Positions 8,910 to 18,242 of a stretch of DNA of 64,000 nucleotides are shown here, in pieces (position 1 is the stretch's first letter; every line of letters begins with the position of its first letter). Origin of the DNA: Pelagibacteraceae bacterium AG-426-G09. Lineage in GTDB: Bacteria > Pseudomonadota > Alphaproteobacteria > Pelagibacterales > Pelagibacteraceae. The position numbers were made by a program, and so were the translations under genes. The notes under the pieces are model-generated. The model did no database searches. It saw nothing but the letters and a program-made list of their open reading frames with translations, and was not told where the DNA came from. The stretch is from assembly GCA_003210075.1 (NCBI GenBank), contig QCNR01000002.1, positions 19,811 to 83,810 of the forward strand. Reading direction: 5' to 3'.

Positions 8910-9356
8910 ATGAAAAAATTAGAAGAAGAGGATATATATAAAATATTTAAACCGGAATTAACTCCAAAAAGAATGCTAGAAATGGGGGTTTTTGGTGGAT
9001 CATATTTTGGAAATAATGTTAAAGAATATCCAAAAAAATGGTTTACGAATGTTAAATTAAGTAAAAATTTTGATGTAAGTTTAAATAGATTTAAAATAAG
9101 AGCAGGACTTTCAAGAGAACATTGGATAGAAAAAGGATGGATATTTAAAGAGGATCCACTAGGTTGGTTTCAATGGTACTGTAGATTTACAATGGGAAGA
9201 CGTTTGCCTAATGTTGACGTAACTCAAATAAAAAGATGGAAAAATTTTAGAAGGCATGTCACTGCAATTGAAAAAAATTGTGAAAAAGGAAATTTAGATT
9301 GCAGAAAAAGGCAGAGACAGGCAATTCTGCAATGGGCTTATAATCCATATAGGTAA
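8910..9356 (+). CDS. Conserved hypothetical protein, Trp/Arg-rich
   Basis: 148-aa ORF 4 nt after dpaL; GVFGGSYFGNN...GWFQWYCRFTMGRR...WKNFRRHV pattern. Confidence 0.7.
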   Translation: MKKLEEEDIYKIFKPELTPKRMLEMGVFGGSYFGNNVKEYPKKWFTNVKLSKNFDVSLNRFKIRAGLSREHWIEKGWIFKEDPLGWFQWYCRFTMGRRLPNVDVTQIKRWKNFRRHVTAIEKNCEKGNLDCRKRQRQAILQWAYNPYR

Positions 9357-9359
9357 AAA

Positions 9360-9791
9360 TTATTTTATTTTAGTTTTAAAATCTATACCATATTCTGATC
9401 TTGGCCCGTTTCTTAATCCAAAAGGTCCAGGAAAAAATATTGTCATTGGTCTAGTGCCTGGTTTTAAATCGACTCTATGAAATGTATTTGCCGACCTAAA
9501 CCCTATATATCCAGGTGGTCTCCAATGTTTTCCATCTTTTAGAGTTTCATAATAACCACCTCTCAATATTATTGTCATAAAAGGACATAAATGGTTGTGC
9601 ACACCATCACCATGATCATCATCTAGCATTTCGTGAATTAAAATATTAAAGGGAAACCACTTTGGCCTATTTCTAAACAAAACATAATATCTATTCATCC
9701 AAGGTTTAGCCTCGTCAAATCTAGGATGAGAAGGACCTCTATCCAAAACTACTTTTTTTCTTCCAATAAGCTCTAAAAATTTAAGTATCAT
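9360..9791 (-). CDS. Cupin-fold domain protein
   Basis: DGVHNHLCPFMTIILRGGYYE ... TFHRVDL cupin-like motifs. Confidence 0.6.
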   Translation of the reverse strand: MILKFLELIGRKKVVLDRGPSHPRFDEAKPWMNRYYVLFRNRPKWFPFNILIHEMLDDDHGDGVHNHLCPFMTIILRGGYYETLKDGKHWRPPGYIGFRSANTFHRVDLKPGTRPMTIFFPGPFGLRNGPRSEYGIDFKTKIK

Positions 9792-11086
9792 TATTCAATT
9801 TTAATGATTGCATTATTTTTTAAAATATACATCTGTTTACCAAGAACATAAGGTCTGGAAATTTTTTCACCATTAATTTTTATAATTTTCTTTACCTTTC
9901 CATCTTCAATGTTTGCTTTTAATAATCTACCATTACTTAAACTTACATATATATAATTTTTGGCAGCAATAAACCCAGTTGGATAAATATTTTTATTTTT
10001 TTTAAAATTTAATAGATTTGTAGATCTCAAAATATTTCCATTTGTTTTATTTAATACAAAGAAATAACCTTCCTCTGAAACTGTTAAGAGAAGGTCCCCA
10101 ATAATTAAGGGATCAGTATAAGAATTAATAGTTTGTTCCCATTTAATTATGCCATTTCTAACATCGATAGCAAAAAATTTATTTTGATTATTTGATATAA
10201 ATATAGTTTCATTATCAGATACTAATTTTGAATTTTTTAATAAAAATGTATTTTCAAATATATCTTCACTGACTGTTTGTGATTGCCAAATTAAATTACC
10301 GCTATTTATATCTAAAGCGTTTATGTCTCCTAAAGTATCAATGAATATAACTAATCCATTTTGTATAATTAAAGATAATTTCCTCTGAGATTTAATAAAA
10401 GATTTTTCTGTACCAAATTGCCAAATTTCCTTACCATTTTGCAAAGAAATGCATCTAATTATATTTTCATAATCAATCAAAAATATTTTATTATCATAAA
10501 TTTTAATTTCAGAATTAAAAGCAGTAGTATTTTTTTTTTTCCAAATCAGATTCCCATTAGAAAAATCTATTCCATATAAATTTGTAATTGTGTCGGCTGC
10601 AACTAAAATTTTATTGTTTGTTGCGAAATATATTGAAGGTTTTTGTTTTATCTCCCTTTTTGTATAATGATTTTTTGCCCAAATAATTTCTGAATCTCTG
10701 CTAAATTTAATTATTTTACCCTTATCATCAAAAAAAGTTAATGAATTATCATCGCTTAGTAATAGATCTGGGTAAATTTGATCAAAATTTTTAATTTTTT
10801 TAAATTTAAATTTTGAAATTTCTTTAAAATCACTTTCAAAATTAAGATATCCTGTATTATTTGTTAAATTATTTATAAATGATTTTTTATTATATGAAGT
10901 ATCAATTTTTATTTTTAAATTTGAATTAAATTCTTTGTTTAGAATTCTTTTGCTTTTAAATATTTCCTCAGGATCCTGACTTCTATCTTGTTCTATTTTA
11001 CTTTTAGTCCAAAATCCTGTTTTGTTATCTAAAGAGCAGTGACTCAATAGTATAAATGCTAATATTGAAATAAAATATTTATACAC
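9791..11086 (-). CDS. bamB: Outer membrane assembly lipoprotein BamB-like (PQQ-type beta-propeller)
   Basis: Lipobox-like N-terminus (LLSHCSL), repeated G..IWK/W-type PQQ repeats; follows a TPR/YfgM-like gene. Confidence 0.7.
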   Translation of the reverse strand: MYKYFISILAFILLSHCSLDNKTGFWTKSKIEQDRSQDPEEIFKSKRILNKEFNSNLKIKIDTSYNKKSFINNLTNNTGYLNFESDFKEISKFKFKKIKNFDQIYPDLLLSDDNSLTFFDDKGKIIKFSRDSEIIWAKNHYTKREIKQKPSIYFATNNKILVAADTITNLYGIDFSNGNLIWKKKNTTAFNSEIKIYDNKIFLIDYENIIRCISLQNGKEIWQFGTEKSFIKSQRKLSLIIQNGLVIFIDTLGDINALDINSGNLIWQSQTVSEDIFENTFLLKNSKLVSDNETIFISNNQNKFFAIDVRNGIIKWEQTINSYTDPLIIGDLLLTVSEEGYFFVLNKTNGNILRSTNLLNFKKNKNIYPTGFIAAKNYIYVSLSNGRLLKANIEDGKVKKIIKINGEKISRPYVLGKQMYILKNNAIIKIE

Positions 11087-11723
11087 TAAAATCTCTTTGT
11101 AGCCTTTTTTGAGTCTCTAATCTTATTTGAGGATTGGGATTATTCATCTCTAAGATTTTTTCAAAAAATTCTTTAGATTTTTGTTTTTCATTTTTGGAAA
11201 AAAAGTATTCTGCCATTACATATAAAGCATGGGATTTCCACAAGTTTTCATTATTTATCAATGGTTTAAATATCTCTAAAAGTTCTTCTTCGCTCGCAGT
11301 ATCTGAGTTAAATAAACCTTTTTTATAAATTATTAAGTTTTTTATTTCATCGTCTAAATCAACTTCATAAATTAATATATCAAAATATTTATTAATTTTA
11401 TTTTTATCAGTCAGAAGATTATTATCTAATAGAAAATACAATGCCAATGGAGAGTAAGTTGAGTCTTTCTTGTTAATTATATTATTCATCTTTTCTATAG
11501 ATGATTGTGGATTGCTTTTGTCGTAGTTATTTATAGCTAGATTATATTTTTCTGAGATTTGTGATTTTATATTTTTCTTGTAATCAGAATAAAAAAAGTA
11601 ACTAAACAAAGACAAAAAAATAATTATAAAGAATGAAATTACAGATTTTTTATTATTAAAAATGAAACTTTTTAAATTATTATTTTGTGTATCATTTGGT
11701 ACTATTTGATTTTCTTCAGTCAT
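11079..11723 (-). CDS. Membrane-anchored TPR (YfgM-like) protein
   Basis: N-terminal TM followed by helical repeats; 8-nt overlap with the bamB-like gene. Confidence 0.6.
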   Translation of the reverse strand: MTEENQIVPNDTQNNNLKSFIFNNKKSVISFFIIIFLSLFSYFFYSDYKKNIKSQISEKYNLAINNYDKSNPQSSIEKMNNIINKKDSTYSPLALYFLLDNNLLTDKNKINKYFDILIYEVDLDDEIKNLIIYKKGLFNSDTASEEELLEIFKPLINNENLWKSHALYVMAEYFFSKNEKQKSKEFFEKILEMNNPNPQIRLETQKRLQRDFSV

Positions 11724-14393
11724 TTAAATCATGTTTCTTAAAACGTATTGCAAAATTCCACCATGTCTATAATACTCCAACTCGTTCATAGTGTCTATTC
11801 TTGCTAAAACTTTAATTTTTTTTATATCACCATTATTATATTTAATCTCTAATTCTAGATCTTCAGCTGGTTTAATGCCATTTTCTAATTTTTTTACCGT
11901 AAATAATTCCGATCCATTCAAATCAAGACTTTTTCTATTTGCTCCATTTATAAACTGTAATGGCAATACTCCCATTCCAATCAAATTAGATCTGTGAATC
12001 CTTTCGAAACTTTCAGCTATAACAGCCTTGATCCCTAACAGTTTGGTACCTTTAGCTGCCCAATCTCTTGAAGAGCCAGTACCATATTCTTTGCCACCAA
12101 TAACTACTAAATCTGTCCCCCTTTTTTTATATTCAACAACCGCATCATATATAGCCATAACCTTATTTTCTGGATATAATTTAGTTAAACCACCTTCTGT
12201 GCCTGGTGCAATTTCATTTCTTATTCTTATATTTGCAAATGTTCCTCGCATCATAACCTCATGATTTCCTCTTCTCGAACCATATGAATTATAATCTTTG
12301 GGTAGAATTTGATGTTTCATAAAATATTCTCCTGTAGGACTTTCTTTTTGTATACTGCCAGCTGGAGATATATGATCGGTTGTTACGCTATCACCTAAAA
12401 TTAATAATGGTCTTGCATCATTAATAGATTTAAATCCCTCTGGTTCAGTAGAAAGATTTTCAAAAAATGGCGGTTTTTTCACATAGGTTGAATTATCATC
12501 CCAATCATAAATACTACTTTTCTTTGTTTTAATTTGTTGCCATTGCTGTGGTCCTTTTGAAACATTTGAATATCTCTCTCTAAACATTTCAGGATTTAAA
12601 GATTTTAATAAAACTTCTTCAATTTCTTTATTACTTGGCCAAATATCCTTTAGATAAACCTCTTTACCATTTTCATCTTTTCCTAAAGGATCATTGTATA
12701 AATCTACTAGCATAGATCCAGCTAAAGAGTATGCTACTACTAATGGAGGTGAGGCTAAATAATTGGCTTTCACTAAAGGAGATATTCTTCCTTCAAAATT
12801 TCTATTACCTGATAAAATAGATACAGCATATATTTCTTTATCTTTTATTGAGTTAGAAATATTTTCTGGTAACGGGCCTGAATTACCAATACATGTAGTA
12901 CATCCATATCCTACTAAATTAAAACCTAATTCATCTAAGTATTTATTTAGACCAGCCTTATTTAAGTAATCTGTTACTACTTGAGATCCTGGAGCTAAGG
13001 AAGTTTTAACCCATGGTTTAGTTTTTAAACCTTTTTCGATAGCTTTTTTTGCAAGGAGCCCTGCTCCAATAAGAACATTTGGATTAGATGTATTTGTACA
13101 TGATGTTATTGCAGCTATTACTATTGAACCATCTTGTAATTCAAAATCTTCACCGGAAACTTTGGAATTATTTATATTTTCTCTTTTAGTTATTTCTTTA
13201 AAGCTTTTTTCAAATGAATTTTTTGCTTGAGTAAGTGGTACTTTATCTTGAGGTCTTTTAGGTCCAGAAATAGTTGTAACAACAGATGACATGTCTAATT
13301 TTACAATATCGGTAAATTCAATATTTTCGCTAGCCCATAATCCTTGATCTTTAGCGTACTTTTCTACTATTTTAATTGTTTGATCATCTCTTCCTGAAAA
13401 CTTTAAATACTTTATTGTTTCATCGTCTATAGGAAAAAAACCACACGTAGCTCCATACTCTGGTGCCATATTTGCAATTGTTGCTCTGTCAGCTAAACTT
13501 AAATTTTTTAATCCTGAACCATAAAATTCTACAAATTTGCCAACAACTCCCTTGTCTCTTAAAATTTTTACCACCGTTAAAACTAAATCAGTTGCGGTAG
13601 TTCCTTCGGGAAGTTTATTAGTTAATTCAAATCCTATAACCTCTGGTATTAACATTGAAATTGGTTGCCCCAGCATCCCTGCTTCTGCTTCTATACCTCC
13701 TACTCCCCAGCCCAAGACTGACAAACCATTAACCATAGTTGTATGGCTATCTGTACCAACAAGAGTATCGGGAAAGATATATTCTTCATTTTCTGATTTT
13801 GCACTCCAAACAACTTTTGATAGATATTCTAAGTTTACTTGATGGCAAATACCAGTTCCTGGGGGAACAATTCTAAAATTATCAAATGCTTGTTGTCCCC
13901 ATTTTAAAAAAGAATATCTCTCTCCATTTCTATTAAATTCAATATCAACATTTTTTTTTAAAGAGGATGTGTTAGCGAAATCATCAACTTGAACTGAGTG
14001 ATCGATAACTAAATCTACAGGAGATAAAGGATTTATTTTTTTTGGATCTTTATTTTTTTCCTTTACAGCTTCTCTCATTGCTGCAAGATCTGCCACGGCA
14101 GGTATGCCTGTATAATCTTGTAGCAATACTCTTGTAGGTCTAAAAGCAATTTCAGTATTGGATTTTTTCGACTTTAACCAATTTTTAATTGCATCAATTT
14201 GATTTATAGTAACTGTTTCACCATCTTCGAATCTCAATAAATTTTCTAATAATACTAATAATGATTTAGGAAGTTTGGATATACCATCTAATCCATTTTT
14301 TTCTGCAATCTTTAATGAAAAATACTTATAAACCTTCCCATTAACATCTAGTGATTTTAAACAATTGTAAGAGTTTTTTTTTCCAGGTTTCAT
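11724..14393 (-). CDS. acnA: Aconitate hydratase
   Basis: 889 aa; VGTDSHTTMVNGL, SCTNTSNPNVLIGAGLLA, GYGCTTCIGNSGPL, GKEYGTGSSRDWAAKGT. Confidence 0.95.
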   Translation of the reverse strand: MKPGKKNSYNCLKSLDVNGKVYKYFSLKIAEKNGLDGISKLPKSLLVLLENLLRFEDGETVTINQIDAIKNWLKSKKSNTEIAFRPTRVLLQDYTGIPAVADLAAMREAVKEKNKDPKKINPLSPVDLVIDHSVQVDDFANTSSLKKNVDIEFNRNGERYSFLKWGQQAFDNFRIVPPGTGICHQVNLEYLSKVVWSAKSENEEYIFPDTLVGTDSHTTMVNGLSVLGWGVGGIEAEAGMLGQPISMLIPEVIGFELTNKLPEGTTATDLVLTVVKILRDKGVVGKFVEFYGSGLKNLSLADRATIANMAPEYGATCGFFPIDDETIKYLKFSGRDDQTIKIVEKYAKDQGLWASENIEFTDIVKLDMSSVVTTISGPKRPQDKVPLTQAKNSFEKSFKEITKRENINNSKVSGEDFELQDGSIVIAAITSCTNTSNPNVLIGAGLLAKKAIEKGLKTKPWVKTSLAPGSQVVTDYLNKAGLNKYLDELGFNLVGYGCTTCIGNSGPLPENISNSIKDKEIYAVSILSGNRNFEGRISPLVKANYLASPPLVVAYSLAGSMLVDLYNDPLGKDENGKEVYLKDIWPSNKEIEEVLLKSLNPEMFRERYSNVSKGPQQWQQIKTKKSSIYDWDDNSTYVKKPPFFENLSTEPEGFKSINDARPLLILGDSVTTDHISPAGSIQKESPTGEYFMKHQILPKDYNSYGSRRGNHEVMMRGTFANIRIRNEIAPGTEGGLTKLYPENKVMAIYDAVVEYKKRGTDLVVIGGKEYGTGSSRDWAAKGTKLLGIKAVIAESFERIHRSNLIGMGVLPLQFINGANRKSLDLNGSELFTVKKLENGIKPAEDLELEIKYNNGDIKKIKVLARIDTMNELEYYRHGGILQYVLRNMI

Positions 14394-14396
14394 ATC

Positions 14397-14987
14397 TTAT
14401 ATATAAAATGTAATTATGCTCAAAAGAAGAAGGCAGGACATAGCATAATTGAAGTATTTAATAAATTTCTCATTTGTCGCAAATTTTCTTAAAAATTTAC
14501 CAATAAATGTCCACAATGTTATACTAGTTGAAGAAAATAAGAGAGCCAACAAAACAACTTGAGTCGCATAATTTATATAATTCTCGCCAAGCTCAACGTA
14601 AGTTGATACAACAATTATAGCTACAGTCACACCCTTAGGATTCAAATATTGAAAGAAAAATGTTTCGATAAACTTTACTGGATTTTCTTTTTTCGTATCA
14701 TCTGATGTAGTTGATGTTGCGATTTTATAAGCTAAATAAATTAAGAATAATGTTCCAAGGTATTTCATTAAAATTTGAATAACTGGGAATAATTTAAATA
14801 CATTAATTAATCCTATTGTTAAAAACAGAACCAAAGATGTAAATCCAAGTGTAACACCAAGAATATGTGGTATCGTTTTTATTATTCCAAAGTTGAAGCC
14901 TGAGTAAGAAGCTACAACATTATTAGGACCAGGAGTATAAGCTGTGACAAACCAGAATAAAGCAATTGAAAATATTTCTGGATGCAT
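14397..14987 (-). CDS. LysE/RhtB family translocator
   Basis: TAYTPGPNNVVASYSG N-terminus, multi-TM, 196 aa. Confidence 0.8.
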   Translation of the reverse strand: MHPEIFSIALFWFVTAYTPGPNNVVASYSGFNFGIIKTIPHILGVTLGFTSLVLFLTIGLINVFKLFPVIQILMKYLGTLFLIYLAYKIATSTTSDDTKKENPVKFIETFFFQYLNPKGVTVAIIVVSTYVELGENYINYATQVVLLALLFSSTSITLWTFIGKFLRKFATNEKFIKYFNYAMSCLLLLSIITFYI

Positions 14988-14990
14988 GTT

Positions 14991-15332
14991 TTATGCTATT
15001 GGCAATCCATTTTCCGCTTTATGGGATGGATGGACTAATGTAACTTTTCCTTCTTTGTCAATTGAACCTAAAATCAAAACTTGAGACTTAACTCCAGCAA
15101 TATTTTTTTCCGGAAAATTACAAACTCCAATAACTTGTTTTCCAACTAAATTCTCTGCATTGTAATAATGTGTTATTTGTGCTGAAGACTGTCTTATTCC
15201 TATTTCTTCACCAAAGTCAACTTCGACTACTAAGGATGGTTTTCTAGCTTTTTCGTTTTGTTTTACGCTTAAAACTGTTCCTAATCTAATATCTGCTTTA
15301 TCAAAAATGTCGTAGGTTATTTGTTCTTTCAT
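14991..15332 (-). CDS. csaA: CsaA-like tRNA-binding domain protein
   Basis: DKADIRLGTVLSV...GKQVIGVCNFPEKNIAGVKSQVL. Confidence 0.85.
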   Translation of the reverse strand: MKEQITYDIFDKADIRLGTVLSVKQNEKARKPSLVVEVDFGEEIGIRQSSAQITHYYNAENLVGKQVIGVCNFPEKNIAGVKSQVLILGSIDKEGKVTLVHPSHKAENGLPIA

Positions 15333-15355
15333 AATAATAATATATAATTAAGTTT

Positions 15356-16534
15356 ATGAGTTTAGACAGCAATTTATATGAAAAATCAATCAAGATTTTG
15401 ACTGATCTTATAAGTTTTAAAACAATATCTGGAAAAGATAATGGTCCTTTGATTAATTATTGTGATGAAATATTAAAAAAAAATGGTGTGTCGACCTTTC
15501 GTGTATTTGATGACAATAAAGAAAGAGTAAACCTCTTTGGGACTATTAAGGCCAAAAATCCTAATACGAAAAAACCTATAATCCTTTCAGGACATACAGA
15601 TGTTGTTCCAGTTTCAAAAGGATGGTCTACAGATCCATTTATAGCAACAGTAAAAGGTGATAAGCTTTTTGGAAGAGGTTCATGTGATATGAAAGGTTTT
15701 ATAGCGTGTGTTCTTGCATTTGTTCCAACATTATCTAAAACTAATTTAGATCGAGATGTACACTTTTCATTTACATTTGATGAGGAGACAGCTTGTATAG
15801 GAGCTCCACTTTTAATTAAAGAATTAAAAAAGAGAAATATTAAAGATGGTATTTGTATAATTGGGGAACCAACAAAAATGAAAATTATAGATGCACATAA
15901 AGGAATGAATGAGTATACAATTCATTTCGAAGGCCTGGCTGGACATAGCTCACAACCTCACAAAGGTGTTAATGCTATAGAATATGCAACAAGATATATA
16001 AATAAACTTTTAGAATTAAGAAAAGAATTGATAAAGAGGGCTCCTAAAGATTGTATTTTTGATCCACCTCATTCTACCCTTTCAGTAGGTGGAATTTTTG
16101 GAGGTATAGCTCACAATGTAATAGCTGATAAATGTAAAGTAGAGTGGGAAACAAGGCCAGTTATAAAAGAAGATGGAATATTTGTTACAGATCAAATAGA
16201 TAAATATGTTAGTGAAGAACTTTTACCACAAATGAAAAAGGTTTTTCCTAATTCAAACATTCGTAAAGAAACTATCGGGGAAGTTATCGGATTTAACAGA
16301 ATAAAAGATTCTGAAGCATGTGAGTTTGTGTCTAGTATTACAGGAGACAATTCAAGAGAAGTTGTTTCTTTTGGAACTGAGGCTGGTCTTTTCCAGGAAA
16401 TAGGAATAAGCACTGTTGTTTGTGGACCAGGATCAATTGAACAGGCTCATAAGATTGATGAATTTATTGAACTAAATGAGATCAAAAGGTGTTTAACTTT
16501 TCTTGAAGGTATTAAAAATAAATCAATTAATTAA
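15356..16534 (+). CDS. argE: Acetylornithine deacetylase (M20 family)
   Basis: SGHTDVVPV, GRGSCDMKGF, GEPTKMKIIDAHKG, GFGTEAGLF-like motifs. Confidence 0.85.
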   Translation: MSLDSNLYEKSIKILTDLISFKTISGKDNGPLINYCDEILKKNGVSTFRVFDDNKERVNLFGTIKAKNPNTKKPIILSGHTDVVPVSKGWSTDPFIATVKGDKLFGRGSCDMKGFIACVLAFVPTLSKTNLDRDVHFSFTFDEETACIGAPLLIKELKKRNIKDGICIIGEPTKMKIIDAHKGMNEYTIHFEGLAGHSSQPHKGVNAIEYATRYINKLLELRKELIKRAPKDCIFDPPHSTLSVGGIFGGIAHNVIADKCKVEWETRPVIKEDGIFVTDQIDKYVSEELLPQMKKVFPNSNIRKETIGEVIGFNRIKDSEACEFVSSITGDNSREVVSFGTEAGLFQEIGISTVVCGPGSIEQAHKIDEFIELNEIKRCLTFLEGIKNKSIN

Positions 16535-16539
16535 AAAAA

Positions 16540-16568
16540 ATCCTGCCACGTATTAAACGTGACAGGAT
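16540..16568. terminator. Bidirectional terminator-like hairpin between convergent argE and NCS1 genes
   Basis: ATCCTGCCACGT-ATTAA-ACGTGACAGGAT, one mismatch; A8 tract on the 5' side gives T8 for the minus strand. Confidence 0.7.
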
Positions 16569-16592
16569 ATTTAACCTTTGAGAGAGTTTTAT

Positions 16593-18047
16593 TTACTTAC
16601 TTCTACTAGATATAGCTAGGTGAATGATAGCACCTAAAGCAGCACCAATCATCCAAGCATATCCTCCTCCACCACCAAGGTTAGCAAAGAAGTCATCTAA
16701 ACCAAATACTAAAATATTTGGCCAAACTGTTCCAACAGCAATGTATCCTGAAAGCACCCAAGCTAACATTCCCTTACCATTGAAACCATTGTTGTAGTGA
16801 TACTTTCCACTCGTACTGTCCGAGAAAAGATCATCTACATCAATTTTTTGCTTTTTAATGATGTAGTAGTCAGTAATCATTATACCAAACACTGGAGCTA
16901 ATATTGCACCCAATGTATTTACAAACGGGAATAATCCCATCTTAGTAATCGTTGATACCCATAGACCACCAATTATAAAACCAAATATCGCCGTAATTAA
17001 TCCACCAACTCTAAAATTAATTTTGCTTGGTATTAAATTAGCTAAGTCATACGCAGGTGGTACAAAATTGGCAACCATGTTTATACCAACAGTTGCCGCA
17101 AAGAATGCAAACGCTGCGATGATTGTAAGTAGTAAATTGTCTACTTTTGCAACCATATCAGTTGGTGAAGCAATATATTCACCAAATATAGCAATCGTTC
17201 CACCAGTAATCATTAATGTAATGAATGAGAAGAAAACAACGTTACCTACAAGGCCCCATAAATTTCCTTTTTTCATTTCGTCTTCATTTTTAACAAATCT
17301 TGCGAAGTCACCGAAGTTAATCACAACTGCCGCAAAGTATCCAACCATAATTGAAAATACTGCTAGGAATGCACCAAATGAACCTAATCCTTCAAAACCA
17401 CCTGATCTTTCACCACCAGAAAATATATTTCCAACCTCTGTTAGTAAGCCTCCTCCAGCTTTTGCCCATATTGCAATCATTAAAACGACCATCACAACAT
17501 AAACTGCTGGACCAGCAAAGTTTAAAAACTTTCTAACTAAATCTATCCCTTGCCAGAACAGATAAACTTGGAAAACTGAAACAAATATAAATGAAATCCA
17601 CATTACTCCTGACATTCCAAGAAGCATTGGCTCACCTTCTATTCCAGTTAAACCTGTAATCAATAATGCAACTGCAGTTGAGGCTGCATAAGTTTGAGCA
17701 CCGTACCAAAACATTGCAACAATACCTCTGGCCATAGCCGGGAAGTTTGCCCCAAATACACCCATACTTACTCGAGCAAATACGGGGTATGGAATACCAT
17801 GTTTAACACTTGGTTTTCCTGAAAGGTTAACGAGCCACATTATAAAAAATCCTGCAAGAACTAACGCAAGCATAACTGCCCAACCATTTAAGCCTGAGGC
17901 TAAGAATAGTGATGCAGCCAAAGTATATCCAAATAAACTTTGAACATCGTTAGCCCAAACGTTAAAGATTTCAAACCATCCCCATTTTTTGTCGCTACTT
18001 GGGGTAGGAGCTAAATCTTTATTATATAATTTAGAAGATCTTGACAT
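16593..18047 (-). CDS. NCS1 family nucleobase:cation symporter-like transporter
   Basis: NDVQSLFGYTLAASLF, GLNGWAVMLALVLAGF, KHGIPYPVFARVSMGVFGANFPA; AAGGAGG supports start at MSRSS (18047) rather than 18074. Confidence 0.85.
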   Translation of the reverse strand: MSRSSKLYNKDLAPTPSSDKKWGWFEIFNVWANDVQSLFGYTLAASLFLASGLNGWAVMLALVLAGFFIMWLVNLSGKPSVKHGIPYPVFARVSMGVFGANFPAMARGIVAMFWYGAQTYAASTAVALLITGLTGIEGEPMLLGMSGVMWISFIFVSVFQVYLFWQGIDLVRKFLNFAGPAVYVVMVVLMIAIWAKAGGGLLTEVGNIFSGGERSGGFEGLGSFGAFLAVFSIMVGYFAAVVINFGDFARFVKNEDEMKKGNLWGLVGNVVFFSFITLMITGGTIAIFGEYIASPTDMVAKVDNLLLTIIAAFAFFAATVGINMVANFVPPAYDLANLIPSKINFRVGGLITAIFGFIIGGLWVSTITKMGLFPFVNTLGAILAPVFGIMITDYYIIKKQKIDVDDLFSDSTSGKYHYNNGFNGKGMLAWVLSGYIAVGTVWPNILVFGLDDFFANLGGGGGYAWMIGAALGAIIHLAISSRSK

Positions 18048-18134
18048 ATCTCCCTCCTTTGTTTTGAAGAACAATAAGTTTTTAGTTAATTAATAAAATG
18101 AAAAAATTTATAAGTATTTATAAGTGTTGATTTA

Positions 18135-18160
18135 GAACATATATTAAACCCATTATGTTC
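18135..18160. promoter_or_regulatory. Inverted repeat GAACATA-N12-TATGTTC upstream of the NCS1 gene
   Basis: Perfect 7-bp arms at 18135-18141 and 18154-18160. Confidence 0.45.
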
Positions 18161-18215
18161 ATAAAAACAAAAAACCCATTATGTTCGTAAAAATAAAAAA
18201 CCCAAAATGAATTTT
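18149..18215. repeat. 26-bp tandem repeat, two near-identical units plus a partial third
   Basis: 18149-18174 cccattatgttcataaaaacaaaaaa; 18175-18200 cccattatgttcgtaaaaataaaaaa; 18201 on, cccaaaatgaatttt. Confidence 0.8.
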
Positions 18216-18242
18216 AGTCTCGTTAAATTAATTTTAAAATTA

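Noticed and set aside
17023-17502. 159-aa plus-strand ORF antisense to the NCS1 gene
   Set aside because: Lies wholly within a well-supported gene; composition is what reverse-complement codons of a membrane protein give; no ribosome site seen.
18149-18215. CRISPR array
   Set aside because: Repeats are contiguous with no spacers and no cas genes are present.
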